Shown here: positions 43,369 through 51,322 of the stretch, piece by piece | Numbering within the stretch: position 1 is the stretch's first letter | How the letters are laid out: every line of letters starts with the position of its first letter | Origin: an uncultured Clostridia bacterium | GTDB lineage: Bacteria > Bacillota > Clostridia > Christensenellales > Pumilibacteraceae | DNA: 64,000 nucleotides | Direction of reading: 5' to 3' | NCBI GenBank assembly: GCA_947089425.1 | Contig: CAMUKG010000001.1 | Location: forward strand, 124,001 to 188,000 | Program-made: the position numbers and the translations under genes | Notes under the pieces: model-generated | The model's database searches: none | Seen by the model: the letters and a program-made list of their open reading frames with translations, nothing else | Told to the model about the DNA's origin: nothing

Positions 43369-44463
43369 ATGGATAAAGGAAAACCTATAATCGATTATAA
43401 CATGACTAAGGAAGAGCGCAAAAAGGCGCTCGACGCAGCCATAGCCCAAATCGAAAAGAACTATGGGAAAGGCTCGATTATGAAGCTCAACGAATCGAAA
43501 GTGACGAGCGTAGAAGTGATTCCTACAGGTTGCCTCAGCGTAGACCTTGCGCTTGGAATAGGCGGACTTCCGCGCGGACGTATTATAGAAATTTACGGTC
43601 CCGAATCGAGCGGCAAAACGACTCTGTCACTTCACGTTATAGCCCAAGCCCAAAAACTCGGAGGCACGGTCGCGTTTATAGACGCCGAACACGCGCTCGA
43701 CCCCGTTTATGCCCGTAATCTCGGCATAGACACCGACAGCCTTTATATTTCGCAACCCGACAACGGCGAACAAGGTCTCGATATTGCCGAAGCGCTTGTG
43801 CGTAGCGGCGGCGTGGACGTAGTCGTAGTAGACTCGGTTGCGGCACTCACTCCAAAAGCGGAAATCGACGGCGAAATGGGCGACAGTCAAATAGGTTTGC
43901 AAGCAAGACTTATGTCGAAAGCGCTCAGAATTTTGGCGTCGGTTTGCAATAAGTCGAAAACGTGCATTATATTCATAAACCAACTGCGTGAAAAAGTGGG
44001 CGTAATGTTCGGCAATCCCGAAGTTACTCCCGGCGGTAAAGCGCTCAAATTCTACGCAAGCATACGTCTCGACGTGCGTCGCGTGGAGGGAGTGAAAGAA
44101 GGAAGCGAAGTTGTTGGCAACCACACAAAAGTAAAGGTGGTGAAAAACAAGCTTGCTCCTCCATTTAAAACCGCCGAATTCGATATAATTTTCGGCAAAG
44201 GTATTTCGCGCGAAAGTTGCATTGTCGATTTGGGTCTCGAACACAAACTGTTCACAAAAAGCGGTTCATGGTTCAGCTATAACGGCGAACGTATCTGTCA
44301 GGGAAGAGCGGCACTCATGAATTTGCTTGCTTCCAAGCCCGAAATGGCGGACGAGATAGAAACTGCCATTAAGAAACTTGCCGAAGAAAAGAACAAAACG
44401 CAAGAAGGACAAGTTTCCGAAGAAGACAAAGAAGACGATAAAGCCGAAAATTCAAAAGAGTAA
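43369..44463 (+). CDS. recA: recombinase RecA
   Basis: 364 residues. Walker A GPESSGKT at 77-84, Walker [11 protein letters not shown] near 150-159, L1/L2 loops ([51 protein letters not shown]) all intact; an acidic, Lys/Glu-rich C-terminal tail (about 330-364). Central strand-exchange protein of recombination and the SOS response. AAGGAGA precedes the ATG. No LexA box could be supported upstream. Confidence 0.98.
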   Translation: MDKGKPIIDYNMTKEERKKALDAAIAQIEKNYGKGSIMKLNESKVTSVEVIPTGCLSVDLALGIGGLPRGRIIEIYGPESSGKTTLSLHVIAQAQKLGGTVAFIDAEHALDPVYARNLGIDTDSLYISQPDNGEQGLDIAEALVRSGGVDVVVVDSVAALTPKAEIDGEMGDSQIGLQARLMSKALRILASVCNKSKTCIIFINQLREKVGVMFGNPEVTPGGKALKFYASIRLDVRRVEGVKEGSEVVGNHTKVKVVKNKLAPPFKTAEFDIIFGKGISRESCIVDLGLEHKLFTKSGSWFSYNGERICQGRAALMNLLASKPEMADEIETAIKKLAEEKNKTQEGQVSEEDKEDDKAENSKE

Positions 44464-44506
44464 ACAGTTTAGAATGCCGCATAATTCAAGCGGTAGCGCT
44501 TATCAC

Positions 44507-44535
44507 TTGACTTTTGTTACCATATGTTGTAATAT
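44507..44535 (+). promoter_or_regulatory. promoter of rny
   Basis: -35 TTGACT (44507-44512), 17-bp spacer, -10 TAATAT (44530-44535), leaving a leader of about 115 bases before RNase Y. No terminator is visible after recA. Confidence 0.6.
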
Positions 44536-44656
44536 AAGAAGCGGACAAGTTTCGTCGTCTTATGCGGCGCAAATGAGTCCGCCCGTATATTAAATCATCG
44601 ACGCGAACACGATGACACCAAATACTTTATAAAAAATACTAAAAGGAGGTTTATAA

Positions 44657-46270
44657 ATGTTACGGAATTTATTATTTTGCGCGTCAACTTCTGTTATTTT
44701 GGCGATTGTTCTTCCAATAGTCGCTCTTATTGTCGGCGTAGCAGGCGGCGTAATAGCGAGCATACTAATGCAAAAGAAAAAGCTCGGAGACGCAACTCAA
44801 TCGGCAAATAAAATAATAGAAGACGCCTATAACAAAGCGAAAGAAGTTCAAGCGCAAGCAAAAAATTCGCAAAAAGAATCGATTCTCGAAGCAAAAGAAG
44901 AAATTCAGCAACTTAAATCGGATTTGGACCGCGAGCTTAAAGAACGCCGCAACGAAGTGCAAAGAAGCGAACAGCGCATAGCTCAACGCGAAGACGCGCT
45001 TGAAAAAAAGGAAGACGCTCTCGATAAAAAACTCGAAGCGGTTGAAAAAACGAAAGCGTCAATTGCAGAAAAAGAGAGCAGGATAGACGCGAAAAAAGCG
45101 GAAATCGATTCGGCTCACGAGCGCATGCTTGCGGAAATCGAAAAAGTTTCACAGTTAACGCGCGAAGAAGCCAAAGCGCAACTTTTTAAAGAAATCGAAG
45201 AAGACGCAAAACACGATGCAGCCAAGCTTGTGCGCGAAATCGAAGCGGAAGCGAAAGAGGAAGCCGAGAAAAAAGCTCGCACAATAATCGCCACAGCGGT
45301 TCAACGTTGTGCGGTAGACCACAGCGCCGAAATCACCGTTTCGGTGGTTAATCTACCCAACGACGAAATGAAAGGTCGCATTATAGGCAGAGAGGGGCGC
45401 AATATACGCGCGCTCGAAAATGCAACGGGAGTAGATTTGATTATAGACGATACCCCCGAAGCGGTAGTGCTTTCGGGCTTTGACCCCGTAAGGCGCGAGG
45501 TTGCGAGAATAACTCTCGAAAAGCTTATTGCCGACGGACGTATTCATCCTGCCCGCATAGAAGAAGTTGTTGAAAAAACACGCAAAGAGCTTGATAATCA
45601 AATTAAAGAAACGGGCGAAAACGCGATTTTTGAAGCGGGAGTTTTCAATCTTCATCCCGACCTTGTGCGTCTTTTGGGCAGGCTTAAATACCGCACGAGT
45701 TACGGGCAAAACGTGCTTAAACACTCGCTCGAAGTTTCTTATCTTGCGGGACTTATGGCGGCGGAACTCGGCGCCGACGTTAAACTCGCAAAACGAGCGG
45801 GATTATTGCACGACATAGGAAAAGCTGTGGACCACGAGGTAGAGGGCACGCACATTACGATAGGCGCCGACCTTGCCAAAAAGTATAAAGAGAGCAAAGA
45901 AATAATACATTGTATCGCCGCGCACCACAACGACATTGAGCCTCAAACGGTTGAAGCAGTTTTGGTTCAATGCGCCGACGCAATAAGCGGAGCAAGACCG
46001 GGCGCGCGCCGAGAATCGCTCGACAACTACGTGAAGCGTCTCGAAAAGCTTGAAGAAATAGCTAACAGCTTTAACGGCGTGGAAAAATCGTTTGCAATTC
46101 AGGCAGGACGTGAAGTTCGCATCATAGTCAAGCCCGAAGTTGTTAACGACAACGCCACCGTCTTTATGGCAAAAGACATTGCCAAGAAAATAGAAAGCGA
46201 AATGGAATATCCGGGTCAAATAAAAGTTAACGTTATACGCGAAATGCGAAGCGTCGAATACGCAAAATAA
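44657..46270 (+). CDS. rny: ribonuclease Y
   Basis: 537 residues. N-terminal membrane helix (about 10-36), long charged coiled coil (about 38-190), KH domain (about 222-285, with [21 protein letters not shown]), HD domain with [12 protein letters not shown] near 383-394 and HHNDIEP, and the conserved C-terminal GMR-type region. Membrane-bound endoribonuclease that starts mRNA turnover in Firmicutes. AGGAGG precedes the ATG. Position after recA is the usual one. Confidence 0.96.
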   Translation: MLRNLLFCASTSVILAIVLPIVALIVGVAGGVIASILMQKKKLGDATQSANKIIEDAYNKAKEVQAQAKNSQKESILEAKEEIQQLKSDLDRELKERRNEVQRSEQRIAQREDALEKKEDALDKKLEAVEKTKASIAEKESRIDAKKAEIDSAHERMLAEIEKVSQLTREEAKAQLFKEIEEDAKHDAAKLVREIEAEAKEEAEKKARTIIATAVQRCAVDHSAEITVSVVNLPNDEMKGRIIGREGRNIRALENATGVDLIIDDTPEAVVLSGFDPVRREVARITLEKLIADGRIHPARIEEVVEKTRKELDNQIKETGENAIFEAGVFNLHPDLVRLLGRLKYRTSYGQNVLKHSLEVSYLAGLMAAELGADVKLAKRAGLLHDIGKAVDHEVEGTHITIGADLAKKYKESKEIIHCIAAHHNDIEPQTVEAVLVQCADAISGARPGARRESLDNYVKRLEKLEEIANSFNGVEKSFAIQAGREVRIIVKPEVVNDNATVFMAKDIAKKIESEMEYPGQIKVNVIREMRSVEYAK

Positions 46271-46294
46271 ACTCGGAATTATTTAAAAGCATTT

Positions 46295-46326
46295 AACCGT
46301 TCGGTAAAAGCCGAGCGGTTTTTTGT
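46295..46326 (+). terminator. terminator after rny
   Basis: AACCGTTCGG (46295-46304) pairs with CCGAGCGGTT (46311-46320), six-base loop, T run. Confidence 0.9.
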
Positions 46327-46423
46327 ATATTTTGCAAGCGTTTAGCTTGCGAACAGTGCCGCGCATAAAAAAAATGCAAAACACACAAAATTATAACGAA
46401 AGAATTTTCGGAGGCTTTACTGC

Positions 46424-47134
46424 GTGAATATTTATCTTGAAATCATTTTAAGAACGCTTTTCACAATAATAATTTTATTGATTTTAACCAAAATCGACGG
46501 AGCCAAACAAATATCTCAACTCAGCTTTTTCGATTACGTTATAGGCATTACGGCGGGAAGTGTGGCGGCGGTGATGTGCGTGGAACCCGACTTACCGCTT
46601 TGGGCAAGTACAATATCATTGGCGATGTTTATGCTCAGCGGCGCATTATTTTCTTTTCTTTCGCAAAAAAGCATTATGTGCCGTAGATTTCTCGAAGGCA
46701 ATCCCGTTTTTATTATAGCGAAAGGCGAAATACTTTATAAGGGATTGAAAAAAGCACGTTTCTCTGTTAACGACCTTATGCGCGAACTGCGTAGTCAAGG
46801 ATACTTCGATATTACCGAAATCAATTATGCCATACTCGAAACCAACGGCAACGTTTCGGTTATGCCCAAAGCGCTCGCGCGTCCCGCTACCAACGAAGAC
46901 GAGGGCAACGAAGTGCAAGACGACAGCGTTCGCGCCGACGTTATAATAGACGGAAAAGTCCTTAAAGGCAATTTGAAGGCGTTCGGCAAAAACGAACAAT
47001 GGCTCGTTACAACTTTGCAAACGCAAGGAATTGCTCATATAAAAGACGTGGCTCTCGCCTCGCTCGACACCGACGACAATCTTTCGGCATACCTCAAAAA
47101 CGGCACGGAAGTAGCGCGTTCGGTATTTCAATAA
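46424..47134 (+). CDS. DUF421 membrane protein (YetF/YrbG-like), spore-linked
   Basis: 236 residues from GTG 46424 with GGAGG upstream. Three N-terminal helices (about 5-24, 32-52, 58-80), then the soluble DUF421 domain with GNPVFIIAKGEILYKGLKKARFSVNDLMRELRSQGYFDITEINYAILETNGNVSV (about 87-142). Members next to spoVA genes in Clostridia are thought to be spore membrane proteins. An acidic insert (EDEGNEVQDDSVRAD) follows the core. It likely belongs to the late forespore operon with spoVACDE. Confidence 0.88.
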   Translation: MNIYLEIILRTLFTIIILLILTKIDGAKQISQLSFFDYVIGITAGSVAAVMCVEPDLPLWASTISLAMFMLSGALFSFLSQKSIMCRRFLEGNPVFIIAKGEILYKGLKKARFSVNDLMRELRSQGYFDITEINYAILETNGNVSVMPKALARPATNEDEGNEVQDDSVRADVIIDGKVLKGNLKAFGKNEQWLVTTLQTQGIAHIKDVALASLDTDDNLSAYLKNGTEVARSVFQ

Positions 47135-47162
47135 CCGCAAATACAATTCAAAGAGGTGAAAA

Positions 47163-47261
47163 ATGAAGCGCGACATTAAAGAATATTCGGACTTAAAAAA
47201 TTACGACGAAAAAGAAACCGTCATTGCAATAAAGGAGGTAAAAGATGAACGCTGTCGCTAA
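47163..47261 (+). CDS. 32-codon ORF in front of spoVAC (unrecognised)
   Basis: Short ORF opening MKRDIKEYSDLKN, highly charged (about 16 of 32 residues Lys, Arg, Asp or Glu), ending ERCR. AGAGGTG stands five bases before its ATG, as good as any in the operon. Its last 17 bases overlap the spoVAC start, and the spoVAC ribosome site (AAAGGAGG) lies within it, so it could couple translation. I recognise no family; it may be only a leader. DUF421-spoVA loci often carry small ORFs. Confidence 0.45.
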   Translation: MKRDIKEYSDLKNYDEKETVIAIKEVKDERCR

Positions 47262-47718
47262 TCCCATTGAAAAGCGTAACGAACGTTACGGAAAATATGT
47301 TGACTCAGTCACTCCGAAAACGGGCACCGCAAAGTCGCTTTGGAATTCCTTTTGGATAGGAGGCATTACTTGCTGTATCGCACAGGGGGTGGGCGATATA
47401 TATGCATTGATTTTCCCCAACTTTTCGGAAGATATGATTGTTAACATTACGTCTATGACAATAATCACAATAGCGATTCTCTTTACGGGGCTCGGATTTT
47501 ACGACGTAATTGCACGCAAGGGCGGGGCGGGTTGCTTTTTGCCGATTACGGGCTTTGCAAACGCAATTTCAAGCGCTTCTATGGAATTTAAATCGGAAGG
47601 CTTGATTTTGGGAACGAGCGTGAAAATGTTCTCGGTAGTGGGGCCTGTCGTGGTGAACGGCATTGTGTGGTCTACCGTAGCGGGAATATTGAATCTGCTT
47701 ATTCTCGGGAGGTTTTAA
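47245..47718 (+). CDS. spoVAC: stage V sporulation protein AC
   Basis: 157 residues, four helices. Conserved IEKRNERYGKYVDSVTPKT near 8-26 and GAGCFLPITGFANAISSASMEFKSEGLILG near 93-122 are hallmarks of SpoVAC. It is the mechanosensitive-like channel part that moves Ca2+-dipicolinic acid across the inner spore membrane. AAAGGAGG precedes it; its stop overlaps the spoVAD ATG (TAATG). Confidence 0.95.
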   Translation: MNAVANPIEKRNERYGKYVDSVTPKTGTAKSLWNSFWIGGITCCIAQGVGDIYALIFPNFSEDMIVNITSMTIITIAILFTGLGFYDVIARKGGAGCFLPITGFANAISSASMEFKSEGLILGTSVKMFSVVGPVVVNGIVWSTVAGILNLLILGRF

Positions 47719-48794
47719 TGCAAGGAATTACGATTCACAAGGGAACAAACTGTAACTTTGCCGCAACATCGCAAACGCTCAAAAAAAGCGTTCAAAAAGA
47801 AGCAAAAAGCACTCTTTTCTTTTCTACGCCCGTTCATATCGTCTCGGCAAATGCGGTGGTCGGCAACAAAGAAGCGCAAGGTCCTTTGAAAAGATATTTC
47901 AGAAGAACGAAAGAAGACATTAAAATGGGCGAAAAAAACTTCGAACGCGCCGAAATTCTTATGTTCGACGAAGCCGTGCGCGCATCGCTTAACGAAGCGC
48001 GTCCGCTCGTGGGCGACGCTCAACTTTTGATTACGGGCGATTTGTTAAATCAAATGACCACTTCGAGCTATGTTGCGCGTAATCTCGACCTACCGCATTT
48101 GGGAGTGTACAGCGCATGTTCCACCTATACCGAAGCTCTTTCGATAGGCTGCGTTATGCTCGACGGCGGATATTTCGACACGGTAGCTTGCGCCACAGCC
48201 AGCCATTTCGCCACAGCGGAGCGTCAGTTTCGCTATCCGCTTGAATACGGTTGTCAACGTCCGCCTTACGCTCAATGGACGGTCACCGCCGCAGGTTGTT
48301 GCGTTATATCCACAAAGGGCAACGGTCCTATCATAAAATCCGCAACGCTCGGCAAAGTAATAGACTTCGGTCAAAACGACTTATCGAATATGGGCGCGGC
48401 TATGGCCCCCGCCGCGCTTTCCACTTTGAGTACAATGTTTAAAGAAACTCGAACTACGCCTGAAGACTACGACTTGATTTTAACTGGAGATTTGGGCAAG
48501 CTCGGTTCGGACATTTTGCGCGACCTCATGCGCGAAGAAGGGTATGAGCTCGGGCAAAGATATTCGGACTGCGGCTGCCTTGTGTACAGCGTAGACCAAA
48601 ACTGCTATCAGGGCGGTAGCGGAGCGGGATGCAGTGCTTCGGTAATAAACGAGTTTGTCTTGCCGCGAATGATTGCGGGCGACTATAACAGAGTCGCTTA
48701 CCTTGCTACGGGCGCTCTCATGAGCACGCAAAGTTGTTATCAAGGCGAAACGATTCCGTGCGTAAGTCACGGCATAGTAATAGAGAGGGAATAA
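47718..48794 (+). CDS. spoVAD: stage V sporulation protein AD
   Basis: 358 residues from ATG 47718 (GGGAGG upstream, coupled to spoVAC). Thiolase-fold protein: NQMTTSSYVARNLDLPHLGVYSACSTYTEAL, with the Cys at the position of the thiolase nucleophile (near 138), and GAGCSASV near the end. SpoVAD binds dipicolinic acid directly on the spore inner membrane and is needed for its uptake and release. Confidence 0.95.
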   Translation: MQGITIHKGTNCNFAATSQTLKKSVQKEAKSTLFFSTPVHIVSANAVVGNKEAQGPLKRYFRRTKEDIKMGEKNFERAEILMFDEAVRASLNEARPLVGDAQLLITGDLLNQMTTSSYVARNLDLPHLGVYSACSTYTEALSIGCVMLDGGYFDTVACATASHFATAERQFRYPLEYGCQRPPYAQWTVTAAGCCVISTKGNGPIIKSATLGKVIDFGQNDLSNMGAAMAPAALSTLSTMFKETRTTPEDYDLILTGDLGKLGSDILRDLMREEGYELGQRYSDCGCLVYSVDQNCYQGGSGAGCSASVINEFVLPRMIAGDYNRVAYLATGALMSTQSCYQGETIPCVSHGIVIERE

Positions 48795-48797
48795 GAT

Positions 48798-49172
48798 ATG
48801 AGTATATTAAACGGAATTTTTACCTATGCGAAAGTGTTCGCGGTCGGCGGACTTATGTGCGCGCTCGCCCAACTTCTCATAATTAAAACAAAACTTACCC
48901 CCGCAAGAATACTCGTCATATTTCTTTTGGCGGGAGTCGCTCTCGAAGGGTTCGGAATTTATAAGCCGATTAACGAATTTGCGCAGGCCGGAATAAGCGT
49001 GCCAATTATAGGGTTCGGAGCGTCGCTTGCTCGCGGCTCGATTGAATTAGCTCGTCAAGTAGGCTTTATAGGCGCTTTCGCCGGCGGACTCGTGCGCACG
49101 GCGTTCGGCGTGGGAGTGGCGGTAGTGGCAAGTTATGCCGTGACGCTAATCTTTTCTCCCCGCTCGAAGTAA
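48798..49172 (+). CDS. spoVAE: stage V sporulation protein AE (SpoVAEb)
   Basis: 124 residues, four helices. Matches the short SpoVAE: KVFAVGGLMCALAQLLIIKTKLTPARILV (about 10-38), GAGVPIxGFG-type segment written here as ISVPIIGFGASLARG (about 74-88). Three bases after spoVAD, completing the minimal spoVAC-AD-AE set of Clostridia. Confidence 0.93.
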   Translation: MSILNGIFTYAKVFAVGGLMCALAQLLIIKTKLTPARILVIFLLAGVALEGFGIYKPINEFAQAGISVPIIGFGASLARGSIELARQVGFIGAFAGGLVRTAFGVGVAVVASYAVTLIFSPRSK

Positions 49173-49230
49173 AAAAATCAATAATAAAAATTTTTGTGTC
49201 GTTACACTTTAAGCCGCATATATATAATGT

Positions 49231-49902
49231 ATGGCAAGGTGTCCGTACTACAAAAAAAGACGAAAGAAGAGGAAAAAGCGTATTGTGCTTGTATCTCTTC
49301 TTTTTCTTATAGCGGCGATTTACGCTTTTACGGCAATATATGTTCGTCCCGTTATTCGCACGGTGTCGAGAGAAGCGATTAAATCTCTAACAGTCGATAT
49401 TGTAAATATATCGGTTGCCGAAGTAATGGATTCCAACCCGTCGTTCGTGCAGTTAACCGAAGTTATAAAAGACGATTCAGGAAATATAGCGCTTATTCAA
49501 ACAAATTCCGCCGCAGTGAATACGCTTGCGCGTAGCGTAACCGAAAACGCTCAAAACAATTTAAATTCGATTAGCGACACAGGCGTAAAAATTCCGCTCG
49601 GCTCGCTTTCGGGCATTTCTTTTTTAGCGGGGCGCGGACCCGACATTAAAATCAAAGCGGTTCAGGTGGGCAACATAGACACCGATTTTTCTTCTCAATT
49701 TTTACCCGCAGGCATAAACCAAACCATACATAAATTTTTCATTGACGTAACGGCTTCGGTAAATATAATTATTCCGGGTGCGGAAAATAAAGTGACTACA
49801 GTCACAAAAGTTTTAATCGGCGAAAGCATAATAATAGGCAAGGTGCCCGATTTCTATTTCGGAGCGCAAGCTTCCGACAATCATTATAACCTTGTGCCTT
49901 AG
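49231..49902 (+). CDS. yunB: sporulation protein YunB
   Basis: 223 residues. A very basic start (KKRRKKRKKR) precedes one membrane anchor (about 18-38); the rest is exported. The family core is clear: IPLGSLSGISFLAGRGPDIKIKAVQVG near 116-143 and SQFLPAGINQTIHKFFIDV near 152-170. YunB in B. subtilis is made under sigma-E. No SD is visible before the ATG; a CATATATAT stretch (49218-49226) just upstream resembles a sigma-E -10 box but that is weak. Confidence 0.9.
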   Translation: MARCPYYKKRRKKRKKRIVLVSLLFLIAAIYAFTAIYVRPVIRTVSREAIKSLTVDIVNISVAEVMDSNPSFVQLTEVIKDDSGNIALIQTNSAAVNTLARSVTENAQNNLNSISDTGVKIPLGSLSGISFLAGRGPDIKIKAVQVGNIDTDFSSQFLPAGINQTIHKFFIDVTASVNIIIPGAENKVTTVTKVLIGESIIIGKVPDFYFGAQASDNHYNLVP

Positions 49903-49988
49903 CACAATTTACCAAATGACACTCAGTTTGAACGAAAAGTTCAAAAACTTTATAACCAACATAATTTAACGCAACCTTCAAAAATGAA

Positions 49989-50017
49989 TTGACAATTTCT
50001 TGTTATTGTGATATCAT
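49989..50017 (+). promoter_or_regulatory. promoter of the pheST T-box transcript
   Basis: -35 TTGACA (49989-49994), 17-bp spacer, -10 TATCAT (50012-50017). The gap between yunB and pheS (383 bases) is filled by this promoter and the T-box; nothing else is seen. Confidence 0.65.
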
Positions 50018-50023
50018 AATATA

Positions 50024-50275
50024 AATACGATGACTGCGGCACAAGAAAAGCGCAAAACCGACAGAGAGCGTTTCACGGCTGAAAAAACGCAATGCGCCCA
50101 AAATATTCTCCGCACGAGTACGTTCGCCCAACTTGCGTAAAGCATGATAAGCGAATGCGGCGGCTCCGTAATAGCCAGCAAGAGGTCGAATTTTTCAATT
50201 CGACGAACTGAGGTGGTACCGCGTAAGTTTAGACGCCCTCCGGAATATTTCCTAAGGGCATTTTGTTTTTTATAG
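50024..50275 (+). promoter_or_regulatory. T-box leader (tRNA-Phe sensing) of pheST
   Basis: All T-box landmarks are present. GACAGAGAG (50059-50067 region) is the AG-bulge start of Stem I; a TTC (Phe codon) at 50106-50108 in ATATTCTCC is a good specifier candidate; the invariant T-box sequence GAGGTGGTACCGCG is at 50210-50223; a terminator GCCCT (50235-50239)/AGGGC (50255-50259) with TTTTGTTTTT follows. Uncharged tRNA-Phe should stabilise the antiterminator and turn on pheST. Confidence 0.9.
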
Positions 50276-50284
50276 GAGAAAAAT

Positions 50285-51307
50285 ATGGAAGAAAGCGTTA
50301 AAAAATTGACAGCCGAAACCGAAGCGAAAATTTCGGAGTGCGTAGAAAAAGCGGATTTAAACGCTATTAGAGTGCGCGTGCTCGGGAAAAACGGAGAGCT
50401 TACCGCTCTGCTTAAAAGCATGAAAGATTTGCCTCCCGAAAAACGTCCCGAAGCGGGAAAAATCGTGAACGCCGCGCGCGAAAAACTCGAACAAGCCATT
50501 GCCGCACGGCAAGCCGAACTCGAACGGCTTGAACTCGCCAAACGCTTGCGCGAAGAAAAAATAGACATTTCAATCGATATTCGTCCGCCCGCGTCGGGAG
50601 GATTGCATCCGCTCACAATAATGAGAAGCAGAATAACCGAATTTTTCTCATCGCTCGGTTTCGTGATTGCGGACAGCCCCGAAATAGAAACCGACTATTA
50701 TAATTTCGAAGCGCTCAATATTCCCGCCGACCATCCCGCGCGCGAAATGCAAGACACGTTCTTTATAACCGAAAACATATTGTTGCGCTCTCAAACTTCG
50801 GCAGGACAAGTCAGAATGATGGAAAAAGTAAAGCCGCCGATTAAAATGCTTTCGCCCGGAAGAGTGTTCCGAGCAGACGAAGCGGACGCCACTCATTCGC
50901 CAGTGTTTCACCAAGTGGAAGGGCTTGTGGTCGACAAGGGCATAACCATGTGCGACCTTAAAGGCATTCTCGACTTATTTGCCAAAAAGTTCTTCGGCGA
51001 GAACACAAAAACACGTTTCCGTCCGTCGTATTTTCCTTTCACGGAACCGAGTGTCGAAGTTGACGCCTCATGCTCGCAATGCGGCGGAAAAGGATGTCGC
51101 GTTTGCAAAGGCACAGGGTGGATTGAAATTCTCGGCGCCGGTATGGTGAATCGCAACGTGCTGAAAACGTGCGGAATAAATCCCGACGAATACACGGGCT
51201 TTGCGTTCGGCGTCGGGCTCGACAGAATAACCAATATAATATTCGGAATAAACAGTATGCGAACCGTTTTCGAAAACGACGTGCGTTTTCTTAAACAGTT
51301 TAACTGA
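50285..51307 (+). CDS. pheS: phenylalanyl-tRNA synthetase alpha subunit
   Basis: 340 residues. N-terminal coiled coil (about 1-85), class II catalytic core with motif 1 HPLTIMRSRITEFFSSLGF, motif 2 region FRADEADATHSPVFHQVEGLVVDKG, and motif 3 GFAFGVGLDRITNIIFGI near the end. The Cys-rich CSQCGGKGCRVCKGTGWIEILG is normal for this subfamily. It forms the alpha2-beta2 enzyme with PheT. AGGAG precedes the ATG after the T-box terminator. Confidence 0.97.
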   Translation: MEESVKKLTAETEAKISECVEKADLNAIRVRVLGKNGELTALLKSMKDLPPEKRPEAGKIVNAAREKLEQAIAARQAELERLELAKRLREEKIDISIDIRPPASGGLHPLTIMRSRITEFFSSLGFVIADSPEIETDYYNFEALNIPADHPAREMQDTFFITENILLRSQTSAGQVRMMEKVKPPIKMLSPGRVFRADEADATHSPVFHQVEGLVVDKGITMCDLKGILDLFAKKFFGENTKTRFRPSYFPFTEPSVEVDASCSQCGGKGCRVCKGTGWIEILGAGMVNRNVLKTCGINPDEYTGFAFGVGLDRITNIIFGINSMRTVFENDVRFLKQFN

Positions 51308-51322
51308 GGGAGGACGCTAAAC

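Noticed and set aside
43340..43369. LexA/SOS box in front of recA
   Set aside because: The short cinA-recA gap has no GAAC-N4-GTTC type element; recA seems to be read from upstream.
49195..49230. Sigma-E/sigma-G promoters for yunB or the spoVA genes
   Set aside because: Only weak partial matches were found; consensus for these sigma factors is too loose to call by eye.
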